A DNA stretch of 47,155 nucleotides from Companilactobacillus halodurans (GTDB taxonomy: Bacteria > Bacillota > Bacilli > Lactobacillales > Lactobacillaceae), in NCBI RefSeq assembly GCF_009600985.1, contig NZ_VDFP01000020.1:1-47155 (forward strand), in the 5' to 3' direction. How positions within the stretch are numbered: position 1 is the stretch's first letter; the number at the start of each line of letters is the position of its first letter. Shown in pieces: positions 8,939 through 17,007 of the stretch. Both the position numbers and the translations under genes were made by a program. The notes beneath the pieces are model-generated. The model made no database searches, had not been told where the DNA came from, and was given only the letters and a program-made list of their open reading frames with translations.

Positions 8939-9003
8939 ATCATCTATTCCCCTTTAGTTAATATATTATACAAATTTTTTATGCCAAAAGGAAAAGAAGA
9001 TAC

Positions 9004-9032
9004 AAAAAAAAGCCATATTTAACAAAATATGA
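9004..9032 (-). terminator. Terminator of rpoN
   Basis: On the minus strand CATATTTTGTTAAATATG folds and is followed by GC and a run of eight T. It lies about 17 bases past the rpoN stop. Confidence 0.75.
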
Positions 9033-9048
9033 CATTTTTGATTACTCG

Positions 9049-10329
9049 TTAAATTCTCCGCCGACTAGTGGCAGGAAATCCTAATTGTTCACGATATTTA
9101 GCAACAGTTCTTCTTGCAATCTTCAAACCATCATTGACCAGCATATTAGAAATTTTTTGGTCGCTTAAAGGTTTATGACGATTTTCATTTTCCAAAATAC
9201 TTTTAATTTTAACTTTGACTTGATCAACAGATTTTTCCGTACCGACAGTAACTTTACTACGGCGAGAGAAGAAATCTTTTAATTCATAAATCCCAAAATC
9301 AGTTTGAATATATTTTCCATTGATAGTTCTACTTACAGTTGATTCGCTCAGTTGCAATTTCTGTGCGACATCACGTATCAATAATGGCTCGAGAGCTTTC
9401 GTGTTTTGCATAAAGAATTGATACTGAGCTTTAACGATACATCGACCAATAATTGAGATAGTTTCAATACGACGCTGCAAATTATATTCCAAAGTCTTGT
9501 ATTGATGTAGTTTATTGTGAATATACCGTTTGACATCGTCATCAGTCGACTTCTCCAACTTATCATAAGTCTCCTCGGCAAAAATCAATTGCGGCTGACC
9601 ATACTTGGTGACTGATAAAGTTAATTTGTCGTGATTTTTTCTAACTTGCAATTCCGGAACAACATATTGTTCATCTTCAGAAGTATAACGTTGACCTGGA
9701 TTAGCTGAAAGCGTCTGGATAAAATCAACATCTTTTTGCAATTCAGCGTTTGAAAGATGTAGAGCATGTCTTAGTTGTTTCCATTCATGTTTGACGAATA
9801 ATTCAAAATTATCGCTCAACATTGACATAACAGCTTTATTGGAATTATCTGCTTCAGCTTGTAAATAGAGACATTCTTGTAAGTTTTTTGCCCCAATCCC
9901 AGGAGGATCGAGTTGATGCAAAAGTGTTTTAGCATCCAACAGCATAATTGGCGTTATATCGTCGACTTCTTGATATATTTCATCATCAGTCACAGTCAAA
10001 TAGCCATTAGGATCCAATTGTTCAATTAAATAAACTACTAAATCACGTAGTGGCGTCTTACGCATTGTCAATTGAACTTGATCAAGCAAATATTCAAAGA
10101 GTGATTGCTGTTCATCTTTGATTTGATACGACGTATTATTTCCACTATCGACAAAAGGCATATCCAAGTTCACATGGACATCGAATAAGGGATTACTCAG
10201 ACTTTGTTCATTTAAATAATCAGCTAAATCAATCGCATCTGATTGCAAAATCAAAATTGACTGACGCATCCCTTGCGTTAAGGTCAATCCCTGAACTTGT
10301 TTCTGATTCAAATTTTGTTTTAGCTCCAT
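9049..10329 (-). CDS. rpoN: RNA polymerase sigma-54 factor
   Basis: 426 residues. The N-terminal region I is Gln/Leu-rich (QKQVQGLTLTQGMRQSILILQ), the part that contacts activators. The middle is the core-binding domain. The C-terminus has the helix-turn-helix (LQLSESTVSRTINGKYIQT) and the RpoN box ARRTVAKYRE near the end, which reads the -12/-24 promoter. In lactobacilli sigma-54 usually drives mannose-class PTS operons with a LevR/ManR activator. No such activator or mannose PTS is in this window. An upstream GGGAGTG serves as ribosome site. Confidence 0.97.
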   Translation of the reverse strand: MELKQNLNQKQVQGLTLTQGMRQSILILQSDAIDLADYLNEQSLSNPLFDVHVNLDMPFVDSGNNTSYQIKDEQQSLFEYLLDQVQLTMRKTPLRDLVVYLIEQLDPNGYLTVTDDEIYQEVDDITPIMLLDAKTLLHQLDPPGIGAKNLQECLYLQAEADNSNKAVMSMLSDNFELFVKHEWKQLRHALHLSNAELQKDVDFIQTLSANPGQRYTSEDEQYVVPELQVRKNHDKLTLSVTKYGQPQLIFAEETYDKLEKSTDDDVKRYIHNKLHQYKTLEYNLQRRIETISIIGRCIVKAQYQFFMQNTKALEPLLIRDVAQKLQLSESTVSRTINGKYIQTDFGIYELKDFFSRRSKVTVGTEKSVDQVKVKIKSILENENRHKPLSDQKISNMLVNDGLKIARRTVAKYREQLGFPATSRRRI

Positions 10330-10455
10330 TCAATTCACTCCCTTCATCTTTTAGTTATTCAGAGCATAATTTCATTGATGTGAAAAAGTTTTCAATCTAA
10401 CAACTAATATAATGATAGCGCTTTTTTGACGATTTGTATTTAACCTAAATAAAAA

Positions 10456-11046
10456 TTATTTTCTAACATTACGAGTGGCATCAATAAAGGAACTCAAGCC
10501 GCTAGAATTTAAACGCGCCAATTTATCACGAAATTCTGCCTTACTAAGCTTAACTTGCCCGCCATTATAAAGCCGAAAGAGCATCAATGTATTTCTGACC
10601 AAGAAATTAGCGCAAATATAAGCATCTACCTTTGAAATATCAAAAGTTTCATATAAAGCAGCTGAAAATCCTTGAGCAAGTTTAACTTCCACTTTACGTG
10701 CTAAAAAGCTGTAATCTACTGAAGTCATCATGAAAGCATAAAATTCTCGTGATTCTTGAAAGAAGTCAAAAATTTTATTAAAAATATACCCTGGTTCTAA
10801 CAACTTATCAGCTAAAGGCTCTTCCGTAATTAATTTCAATAATTTATCGGCGATATCGTTGACAAACGTGTTAGAAAAATCATCGATTGAATCATAGTGT
10901 AGATAAAACGTCTTGCGATTAATTTGGGCCATTTGCGTCAAAGACTTAACCGTAATGTCCCGATAACTAGTTGTTCTAGTCATCTTTTGAAATGCCAGTT
11001 GTAATGCTTGATTAGTTTTTTGAACTCGACGATCAACTTTTTTCAT
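10456..11046 (-). CDS. TetR/AcrR family transcriptional regulator
   Basis: 196 residues from the ATG at 11044-11046, preferred because an AAAGGAAT site lies 7 bases upstream. A TTG 18 bases earlier is possible but unlikely. The N-terminal helix-turn-helix is clear (YRDITVKSLTQMAQINRKTFYLHY, about residues 33-56). The C-terminal ligand domain belongs to the group found in many Firmicute TetR proteins next to membrane transporters. It is divergent from the yhgE gene with a perfect palindrome between them, so it most likely represses itself and yhgE. Confidence 0.9.
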   Translation of the reverse strand: MKKVDRRVQKTNQALQLAFQKMTRTTSYRDITVKSLTQMAQINRKTFYLHYDSIDDFSNTFVNDIADKLLKLITEEPLADKLLEPGYIFNKIFDFFQESREFYAFMMTSVDYSFLARKVEVKLAQGFSAALYETFDISKVDAYICANFLVRNTLMLFRLYNGGQVKLSKAEFRDKLARLNSSGLSSFIDATRNVRK

Positions 11047-11079
11047 TTTTTTATTCCTTTTCAAATAATTTCAAGTTAT

Positions 11080-11094
11080 TACACACTTTGTGTA
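11080..11094. promoter_or_regulatory. Palindrome, likely operator of the TetR regulator
   Basis: TACACA-CTT-TGTGTA, a perfect 15-base inverted repeat lying 34 bases upstream of the tetR-type gene and about 100 upstream of yhgE. Its position and symmetry fit binding of the regulator dimer. That assignment is inference. Confidence 0.5.
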
Positions 11095-11195
11095 TTTATG
11101 TTGTGGAATTTAAATAATAATCGTTTATCATTTAATCCACAGTTGAGTATTATTTTTCAAAGCAACTATAACATATTTCACTAAGAGGTAAAGCA

Positions 11196-13757
11196 ATGAT
11201 TAAACAAGAATGGAAGTATCTTATAAAGCACAAGTTACTGTTGATTTCTTTTATAGTAATGATCTTCATCCCGTCGATTTATTCGGTAACATTTTTAAAA
11301 TCAATGTGGGATCCATATGGAGAACTAAAAGACCTCCCTGTGGCAGTCGTTAATAATGATAAAGATACCAATTATCAAGGTACCAAGTTAAAAGTTGGTC
11401 ATGACTTAGCCAAAAGTCTAAAGAAATCGAATGCAATGGATTTTCAACTTGTTTCTTCTAAAGCTAAAGCTAAAAAAGGACTCAGTGATGGTAAATATTA
11501 TATGACTATCACTATCCCAAAAAACTTCTCCCAAAATGCCACTACCTTATTAAACAAGAAACCTCAAAAAATGGTTCTTAATTACGAGACCAGTGCTGGT
11601 CATAATTTCACAGCTTCTAAAATGACTGCTTCATCTGCAAAAGAAGCCGCTGCTTCTGTTTCTGATCAAGTCACTAAAACCTACGCTAAAACTATGTTTG
11701 CATCAATCAAGCAAGTTTCAACTGGTATGGATAATGCAGCTAAAGGTAGTCAAAAGCTAGCTAATGGTAATCAAAAAGTTTTTGATGCTAATAAGCAAAT
11801 CACTCAAGGATTAAATACTTTATCTGCTAGTTCATTAACATTTTCTAACGGTACAAGTACTTTAAATCAAGGTATTGACCAATACTTACAAGGTGTCAAT
11901 CAATTAGCAAGTGGTTCTAACACCTTGGATAATGGTTTACAAAAACTTAATAACAAATCACGTACCTTATCATCTGGCGTTGACCAATTAACATCTGGAG
12001 GTCAAGCTTTGAATTCTGGTTTGCAGAGCTACACTTCAGGTGTGGCAACACTGAACTCTTCAATTCAAACTTTAAATTCTGGTAGCAGCAAGTTAAGCAA
12101 TGGTACTGATCAACTCGCTAATAGTTCTAATACACTGAATTCTGGTCTGAATCAGATTCACTCGGCTAGTCAAGAATTAACCAGCAATCTTCAAAAAGTT
12201 AGCTCTGGTCTAAACGGCAGCAATACGCAACTCAATTCATCCATCGACAGTTTAAAAAATCAATTAGCTAATGATAATAGTCAACAAGCAACAACTATCA
12301 AAAATGATTTGACCAAACTTCAACAGGCCGTTTCTAATCAGAACAACTCAGATTTAAGTTCCAAGGTCTCACAAGTTGCTGACGAACAAGGTTTAACTGC
12401 AGCTCAAAAAGCTGCCATCATGGACACGGTCAATAATTCTAACGGTGAAAATCTCAGTCAGTTGACCCAATCCTTAAGTACTGATTTGAACAATCTTTTC
12501 CAAACCCAAGCAAATGTTTCAACACAAATAAACGCTTTAACTCAACCTTTGACAGCTTCGCAAGACGAATTGTCGACGGCGATTTCCCAATTAGCCAATG
12601 GTTCACAAGAGCTGACGACACAGCTAGGTAACGCAACCTCTGGCATGAGCCAACTAAACTCCGGTATCAGTACCGTCAATACTAGTTCGAAAAAGCTTGC
12701 TTCAGGAACTAACCAATTGAGTTCTGGTTCCAATCAACTGGCAAATAATAGCAACACTCTGACAGCTGGTCTGAATACTTTGACAGGCGGTATCGACTCG
12801 ATGGATTCACAGATGCCCAGTTTAACTTCTGGTGTCAATCAACTGGCTAATGGTGCCGACACACTAAATTCCGGTGTCTCGCAGCTTAACTCTAAGGGCC
12901 AAGAATTATCATCTGGTTCAGCTCAATTAACTAGTGGTGCCGACCAGATCGCCTCTGGTGCTCAAACTTTGAGTTCTGGTTCATCTCAAATGGGTTCAGG
13001 AATCGATCAGGTCACAGACGGTAGCAAACAATTAACTGCTAAATTAGTTGATGGCGCCAAAAAATCAGATATCAAGGCAACTAAACTAACTTATGCTCAA
13101 TTAGCAAAACCCACGACAACTAAACAAACAGAGCGTGACACAGCTCCAAATAACGGAACTGGTATGGCTCCTTGTATGTTATCTGTTTCACTCTTCGTTG
13201 GTGCTTTAGCATTTAATTTAATCTTTGATAGCTACACTCCTCGAAAATTCCCTCACACTGGTTTTTCTTGGTGGTTAAGCAAAAATAGTGTCACTGGCAT
13301 CTTCGTTCTAGGCGAAAGTATTGCTGCTTTATTATTATTGATAGCTATTAATGGCTTAGCCCCTGTTAAACCATTTGAAACTTTTGCGATGATTTTTTGT
13401 ACTGGAGCTGCCTTTATGTCAATTGTTCACTGGCTCAACCTAGTTTTAGGAAAAGTTGGAGCATTCTTAAGTATGATTCTCTTAGTTCTTCAATTAGGTG
13501 GTTCAGCTGGAACTTATCCAATTCAGCTATCAAATGACTTCTTTAATTCAATCCATCCTTATCTACCAATGACTTATTCTGTCAACGGTCTTCGTCAAAC
13601 TCTCATGATTGGAGATTCAGCTAAATCTGAAATTTTGATATTGATAAGCATTACAATTATTTTTTCAATTTTGAGTATTCTCTTCTTCGTTAAAAGAAAA
13701 TCTCATCTCAATGAAATTGATTTTACTAAAGAGTCAGCAGAACATTCACTCGTTTAA
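11196..13757 (+). CDS. yhgE: YhgE/Pip family membrane protein
   Basis: 853 residues. An N-terminal membrane anchor (about residues 13-35) is followed by a long extracellular region (about 40-640). It is built of Leu/Gly heptads such as LNSGLQSYTSGVATLNSG and SGSNQLANNSNTLTAG, predicted to form a long coiled or beta-helical stalk. The C-terminal 200 residues hold about five membrane segments like ABC-2 transporters. The family includes the phage-infection protein Pip of Lactococcus; its physiological role is not settled. Typical length. AGAGG precedes the ATG. Adjacent to and probably controlled by the divergent TetR regulator. Confidence 0.92.
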   Translation: MIKQEWKYLIKHKLLLISFIVMIFIPSIYSVTFLKSMWDPYGELKDLPVAVVNNDKDTNYQGTKLKVGHDLAKSLKKSNAMDFQLVSSKAKAKKGLSDGKYYMTITIPKNFSQNATTLLNKKPQKMVLNYETSAGHNFTASKMTASSAKEAAASVSDQVTKTYAKTMFASIKQVSTGMDNAAKGSQKLANGNQKVFDANKQITQGLNTLSASSLTFSNGTSTLNQGIDQYLQGVNQLASGSNTLDNGLQKLNNKSRTLSSGVDQLTSGGQALNSGLQSYTSGVATLNSSIQTLNSGSSKLSNGTDQLANSSNTLNSGLNQIHSASQELTSNLQKVSSGLNGSNTQLNSSIDSLKNQLANDNSQQATTIKNDLTKLQQAVSNQNNSDLSSKVSQVADEQGLTAAQKAAIMDTVNNSNGENLSQLTQSLSTDLNNLFQTQANVSTQINALTQPLTASQDELSTAISQLANGSQELTTQLGNATSGMSQLNSGISTVNTSSKKLASGTNQLSSGSNQLANNSNTLTAGLNTLTGGIDSMDSQMPSLTSGVNQLANGADTLNSGVSQLNSKGQELSSGSAQLTSGADQIASGAQTLSSGSSQMGSGIDQVTDGSKQLTAKLVDGAKKSDIKATKLTYAQLAKPTTTKQTERDTAPNNGTGMAPCMLSVSLFVGALAFNLIFDSYTPRKFPHTGFSWWLSKNSVTGIFVLGESIAALLLLIAINGLAPVKPFETFAMIFCTGAAFMSIVHWLNLVLGKVGAFLSMILLVLQLGGSAGTYPIQLSNDFFNSIHPYLPMTYSVNGLRQTLMIGDSAKSEILILISITIIFSILSILFFVKRKSHLNEIDFTKESAEHSLV

Positions 13758-13767
13758 GCAAGCAAAG

Positions 13768-13816
13768 AGCCTTCAAATTTTTAGATATTTCGTCTACTGA
13801 TTTGAAGGCCTTTTTT
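13768..13816 (+). terminator. Terminator of yhgE
   Basis: GCCTTCAAAT (from 13769) pairs with ATTTGAAGGC, around a loop of about 20 bases, followed by six T. The loop and right arm reappear, degraded, upstream of the second and third adhesin genes. Confidence 0.85.
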
Positions 13817-13833
13817 GTTTACTTTGTTTGCAC

Positions 13834-13887
13834 ATTGGTATACATGATAAATACCATTAGTACAGTATTAAATAATAAATGGTCTAA
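13834..13887 (+). promoter_or_regulatory. Triple direct repeat upstream of adhesin 1
   Basis: ATTGGTATAC (13834), ATTAGTACAG (13856) and AATGGTCTAA (13878), each starting 22 bases after the previous. They lie on one face of the helix, two turns apart. The third overlaps a -10-like TAATAT (13885-13890). The same array precedes the other two paralogues. The regulator is unknown. Confidence 0.75.
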
Positions 13888-14006
13888 TATATTTGCTTAC
13901 CGTTTTTAAGGCCATATACTCTAACCGAAATTAGAAAATCAATTTAATTTATCGGAATTGAATTTCTATATTTTTGATTTAAGATTTTAGTTTGTATTTT
14001 TGAAAA

Positions 14007-14028
14007 GGATGAATCATTTAACTCATCC
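14007..14028 (+). promoter_or_regulatory. Leader hairpin next to the adhesin 1 ribosome site
   Basis: GGATGA pairs with TCATCC around a ten-base loop, ending nine bases before the AAAGGAG ribosome site. The third paralogue has an equivalent hairpin at the same place. Confidence 0.5.
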
Positions 14029-14051
14029 CTTGTATAAAGGAGATAATAATA

Positions 14052-16547
14052 ATGAAAATGAAAAGATCTCTTCTTCTAATAACAATTTTGACTTTCTTTT
14101 TAGCCTTCTTGTTCTTATTTATTCCTAGTCGCTCTGTCTTAGCAGCTTCGTCTATTTCAACATCGGCTTCCACCGACACAGCTAGTCCTCCTGGGACCTT
14201 ATCTGACAACGGAAATGAATCAGTTCTTTCCTTAGCTGGTTTAAGTGCTGGTGATGCGAAAATTACAGATTCTAATGGCAATACTGTTCAAGCACCTGGT
14301 AATTTCCCCACCTCATCAAATTACAATGTCAGCTATAACTGGAGTATCCCCAATGGAGTCGTAGTTAAGGCTGGAGATACAGCTAGTTTTGAACTTCCTG
14401 ATGGTTTAGTTGCTTCTGAAGACTTATCGTTTCCAGTCTACAACTCCAGCAGCGTTGAAGTTGGTACAGCCGTCATCAAAAATGGTGAAGCAAATGGCTC
14501 GATAACTTTCAACGATGCGCTAGCTGATACAAGTGCCAGTCGCACTGGAACTCTATCTTTAGCTACAAAAGGTACTGTGTCAGACAGCACTTCTGATAGT
14601 GAAAATTGGATGCTCAATAAAAATGGTTGGATATCTGGGTATGGCGCTTATAAATTTCCTAACCAAATAACCTGGAATGTCGCTTTTAATCCCAATGAGC
14701 ACAATTTAAACAACGTTGTCATCACTGATACTCTAGGCCCCAATCAACAATATATTCCTGGTTCCTTAACTGCAATCGCCGGTTCATATGGTCCAAGCGG
14801 ATTTGTCAATAATGGACAAGCCCTAACCCCAACTGTCACAACTTCTGGAAATCAAATAACAATTTCCTTCCCCGGTAACGTTACGACAGCTGTCGATATC
14901 TTTTATCGTGTTTCACTTCCCTCTCCATTTGATAAAATTACTAACATTCGGACAAATTCAGCCACTATGACATCTAATGAAGGCACTAATACTATTGACG
15001 CTTCTGTTTCTTGGTATCAAGGTAGCAGTGGCGGCGGCGGTGGTGACGCTAGTGGTAGCCTCGTTACATTAACTAAAGTTGATGCTTCTTCTGGAGTTGC
15101 ACTTCCAGGTGCCGAATTTGAATTGACTGATAGCACTGGGAAAGTTCTTATTTCCAATGCTGAAACTGACGAAGACGGCGAATTAGAAATTTATGACCTC
15201 CCTGACGGAGACTATACATTTACAGAAGTTAAAGCTCCAGATGGTTATCAACTAAACTCTACTCCAATCAACTTTACAATATCCGGTTCTGAAAATAGTC
15301 CTGTTGAAAAATCTTATTCACAACCTGATGTTTCAAAGACAGGAGCAGTTGTTCTTAAAAAAGTTGATCCTGACACTAAGGACACAATTTCTGGTGCAAC
15401 TTTCAATTTATTAGATAGCACTGGAAAAGTTATCAAAGAAGGATTGGTTACAGATACATCTGGCGAATTTGACGTCGACAACTTAGACCCTGGCGAATAT
15501 TCATTTGTTGAAACAGAACCAGCTTCTGGATATATCTTGAACACATCACCAATCGAGTTTTCTATTGTTGCTGGTCAAACAACTCCTGTCAATGTAGAAA
15601 AATTCGACGTTGCTGAAGCTACTGTTTCTAATACTGGCGACGTAGTTTTGACAAAAGTTGATTCTTCCGCTAACACACCTCTTGCTGGAGCTATTTACAA
15701 CTTATTAGATGCCAACGGAAAGATAATCGAAAGCAATCTAACAACTGATGAAAAAGGTCAGATTACAGTTCCTAACCTTGAAGCTGGTGAATACTCCTTT
15801 GTTGAAGTTACAGCTCCTAGTGGCTATCAACTTAATGCAACACCTATCAGTTTCACAGTTGTCAAAGGCTTGAGCAATAGCTTAAATGCTTCTGATGACA
15901 AAGTGCCATCCGCACCAGAAACACCTAAAAATCCAAGTAATCCTGGACAACCAAGCAATCCTGGCACAGTTACACCAAATCCTGGTACACCTGGACAACC
16001 AAGCAATCCTGGTACAGTTACACCAAATCCTGGTGCTCCTGAACAACCAAATAGCCCTGGCGTAGTTACACCAAATCCTGGTACACCTGGACAACCTAAC
16101 AAACCTGGTACAACAACTCCAAGTGAACCAAGTCTTCCAAATAAACCTTCAAAACCTAATAACCCTGACACAAGTAATCCTTCTGTAAAACCAAATTCTC
16201 CAAGCACTAACCCTGAGAAACCTGGCAAACCTAGTGCAACAATTCCAAGTAAACCAGAAGCTCCAGTCTTTAATCCTGAAGAATCAGTAATACCTGGCGA
16301 AACAAATCCTATTACAAAGCCAAATATTGCAGTACCTGAAAACTCAAATGCAATAAATCCAGCACCAAGTCTCGATGAAGCATTATCACCAAATAACACT
16401 GGTAACAGTGCATCAGCAATACCTGCATCATCTTCAGATTATGGCAAAGGTAAATTCCCACAAACTGGCAATAAGAGTGGTTGGATTTTGATGGTAATTG
16501 GTTTGATCTTAGCGATTGGAATCATCATTCAAAAGAAAAGAGAATGA
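14052..16547 (+). CDS. LPXTG-type adhesin with SpaA/Cna-B repeats, copy 1
   Basis: 831 residues. Signal peptide 1-33 (MKMKRSLLLITIL...VLAA). An N-terminal adhesin domain (about 34-325) of the Ig-like, collagen-binding-protein type, with ITWNVAFNPNEHNLNNVVITD. A Gly-rich linker (SSGGGGGDASGS). Three prealbumin-like SpaA/Cna-B modules (about 339-620), each with LTKVD and TEVKAP/VEVTAP motifs carrying the Lys and Glu used for isopeptide bonds. A Pro/Asn-rich wall-spanning tract. Sorting signal FPQTG at 802-806, a membrane segment and KKRE. It would be coupled to the wall by sortase; no sortase lies in the window. FPQTG replaces the canonical LPXTG. Start fixed by AAAGGAG. Confidence 0.92.
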   Translation: MKMKRSLLLITILTFFLAFLFLFIPSRSVLAASSISTSASTDTASPPGTLSDNGNESVLSLAGLSAGDAKITDSNGNTVQAPGNFPTSSNYNVSYNWSIPNGVVVKAGDTASFELPDGLVASEDLSFPVYNSSSVEVGTAVIKNGEANGSITFNDALADTSASRTGTLSLATKGTVSDSTSDSENWMLNKNGWISGYGAYKFPNQITWNVAFNPNEHNLNNVVITDTLGPNQQYIPGSLTAIAGSYGPSGFVNNGQALTPTVTTSGNQITISFPGNVTTAVDIFYRVSLPSPFDKITNIRTNSATMTSNEGTNTIDASVSWYQGSSGGGGGDASGSLVTLTKVDASSGVALPGAEFELTDSTGKVLISNAETDEDGELEIYDLPDGDYTFTEVKAPDGYQLNSTPINFTISGSENSPVEKSYSQPDVSKTGAVVLKKVDPDTKDTISGATFNLLDSTGKVIKEGLVTDTSGEFDVDNLDPGEYSFVETEPASGYILNTSPIEFSIVAGQTTPVNVEKFDVAEATVSNTGDVVLTKVDSSANTPLAGAIYNLLDANGKIIESNLTTDEKGQITVPNLEAGEYSFVEVTAPSGYQLNATPISFTVVKGLSNSLNASDDKVPSAPETPKNPSNPGQPSNPGTVTPNPGTPGQPSNPGTVTPNPGAPEQPNSPGVVTPNPGTPGQPNKPGTTTPSEPSLPNKPSKPNNPDTSNPSVKPNSPSTNPEKPGKPSATIPSKPEAPVFNPEESVIPGETNPITKPNIAVPENSNAINPAPSLDEALSPNNTGNSASAIPASSSDYGKGKFPQTGNKSGWILMVIGLILAIGIIIQKKRE
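15942..16133 (+). repeat. 48-bp tandem repeat, four copies, in the wall-spanning tract of adhesin 1
   Basis: Four in-frame units encode PGQPSNPGTVTPNPGT and variants (third PEQPNSPGVVTPNPGT). The first two are nearly identical at DNA level and later ones drift. Such Pro-rich units space the adhesive head from the wall. Confidence 0.8.
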
Positions 16548-16615
16548 TACTTGAGACAGTTAACATAACTCATCGTCTCTTGTGTAACTCAATTCTACAA
16601 TCTCTTATCAAAAAA

Positions 16616-16648
16616 CTGATCAGCCCCAATCGACCGACCAGCTTTTTT
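16616..16648 (+). terminator. Terminator of adhesin 1
   Basis: An imperfect stem of CTGATC and GACCAG flanked by A5 and T6 runs, about 70 bases past the stop. It is the diverged counterpart of the terminators after adhesins 2 and 3. Confidence 0.6.
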
Positions 16649-16718
16649 ATGCAATCTTTTCTAACCAAATTAACCATTTGTCTATCGATTTGAAGGCCTT
16701 TTTCCTTGCATTTTCGTA

Positions 16719-16773
16719 ATTGGTATACACTTATAAATACTATTGGTATAGTCATTAACAATTAATGGTATAT
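16719..16773 (+). promoter_or_regulatory. Triple direct repeat upstream of adhesin 2
   Basis: ATTGGTATAC (16719), ATTGGTATAG (16742) and AATGGTATAT (16764), with starts spaced 23 and 22 bases. A -10-like TATTAT follows at once. Just upstream (16688-16698) lies ATTTGAAGGCC, an orphan copy of the right arm of the yhgE terminator. Confidence 0.75.
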
Positions 16774-16878
16774 TATATTCGCTTACTCATTTTTGTCATA
16801 TAATTTAATTGCAATTAGGAAATCCATTCGTAGTTCAAATTGATTTTCTATATTGATTGTTCCAATTAGTACAAAAGC

Positions 16879-16987
16879 GGGCTAACTGAAACAAGCTTAA
16901 CCTTAAATTTATTTCTTGCTTTAGTATTATGAAACAAAATCCAGAGATCTATTTAAACCAAAAAAATCCCCGTTAGCCCCCTTTTTT
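16879..16987 (+). promoter_or_regulatory. Possible leader terminator (attenuator) of adhesin 2
   Basis: GGGCTAAC (16879-16886) is the perfect complement of GTTAGCCC (16972-16979). The right arm is followed by a C-rich turn and six T, then directly by the AAAGGAG ribosome site (about 16991). The 85-base loop is long, so either a long-range switch or chance. If real it would stop transcription, or hide the ribosome site, before the gene. The leader from the repeat array to the ATG is about 230 bases. Confidence 0.4.
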
Positions 16988-17007
16988 AAGAAAGGAGATA
17001 AGAATTT

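Noticed and set aside
15827..16399. Minus-strand open frame opposite the adhesin 1 stalk
   Set aside because: Antisense shadow of the Pro-rich repeat; low-complexity Gly/Leu/Phe product.
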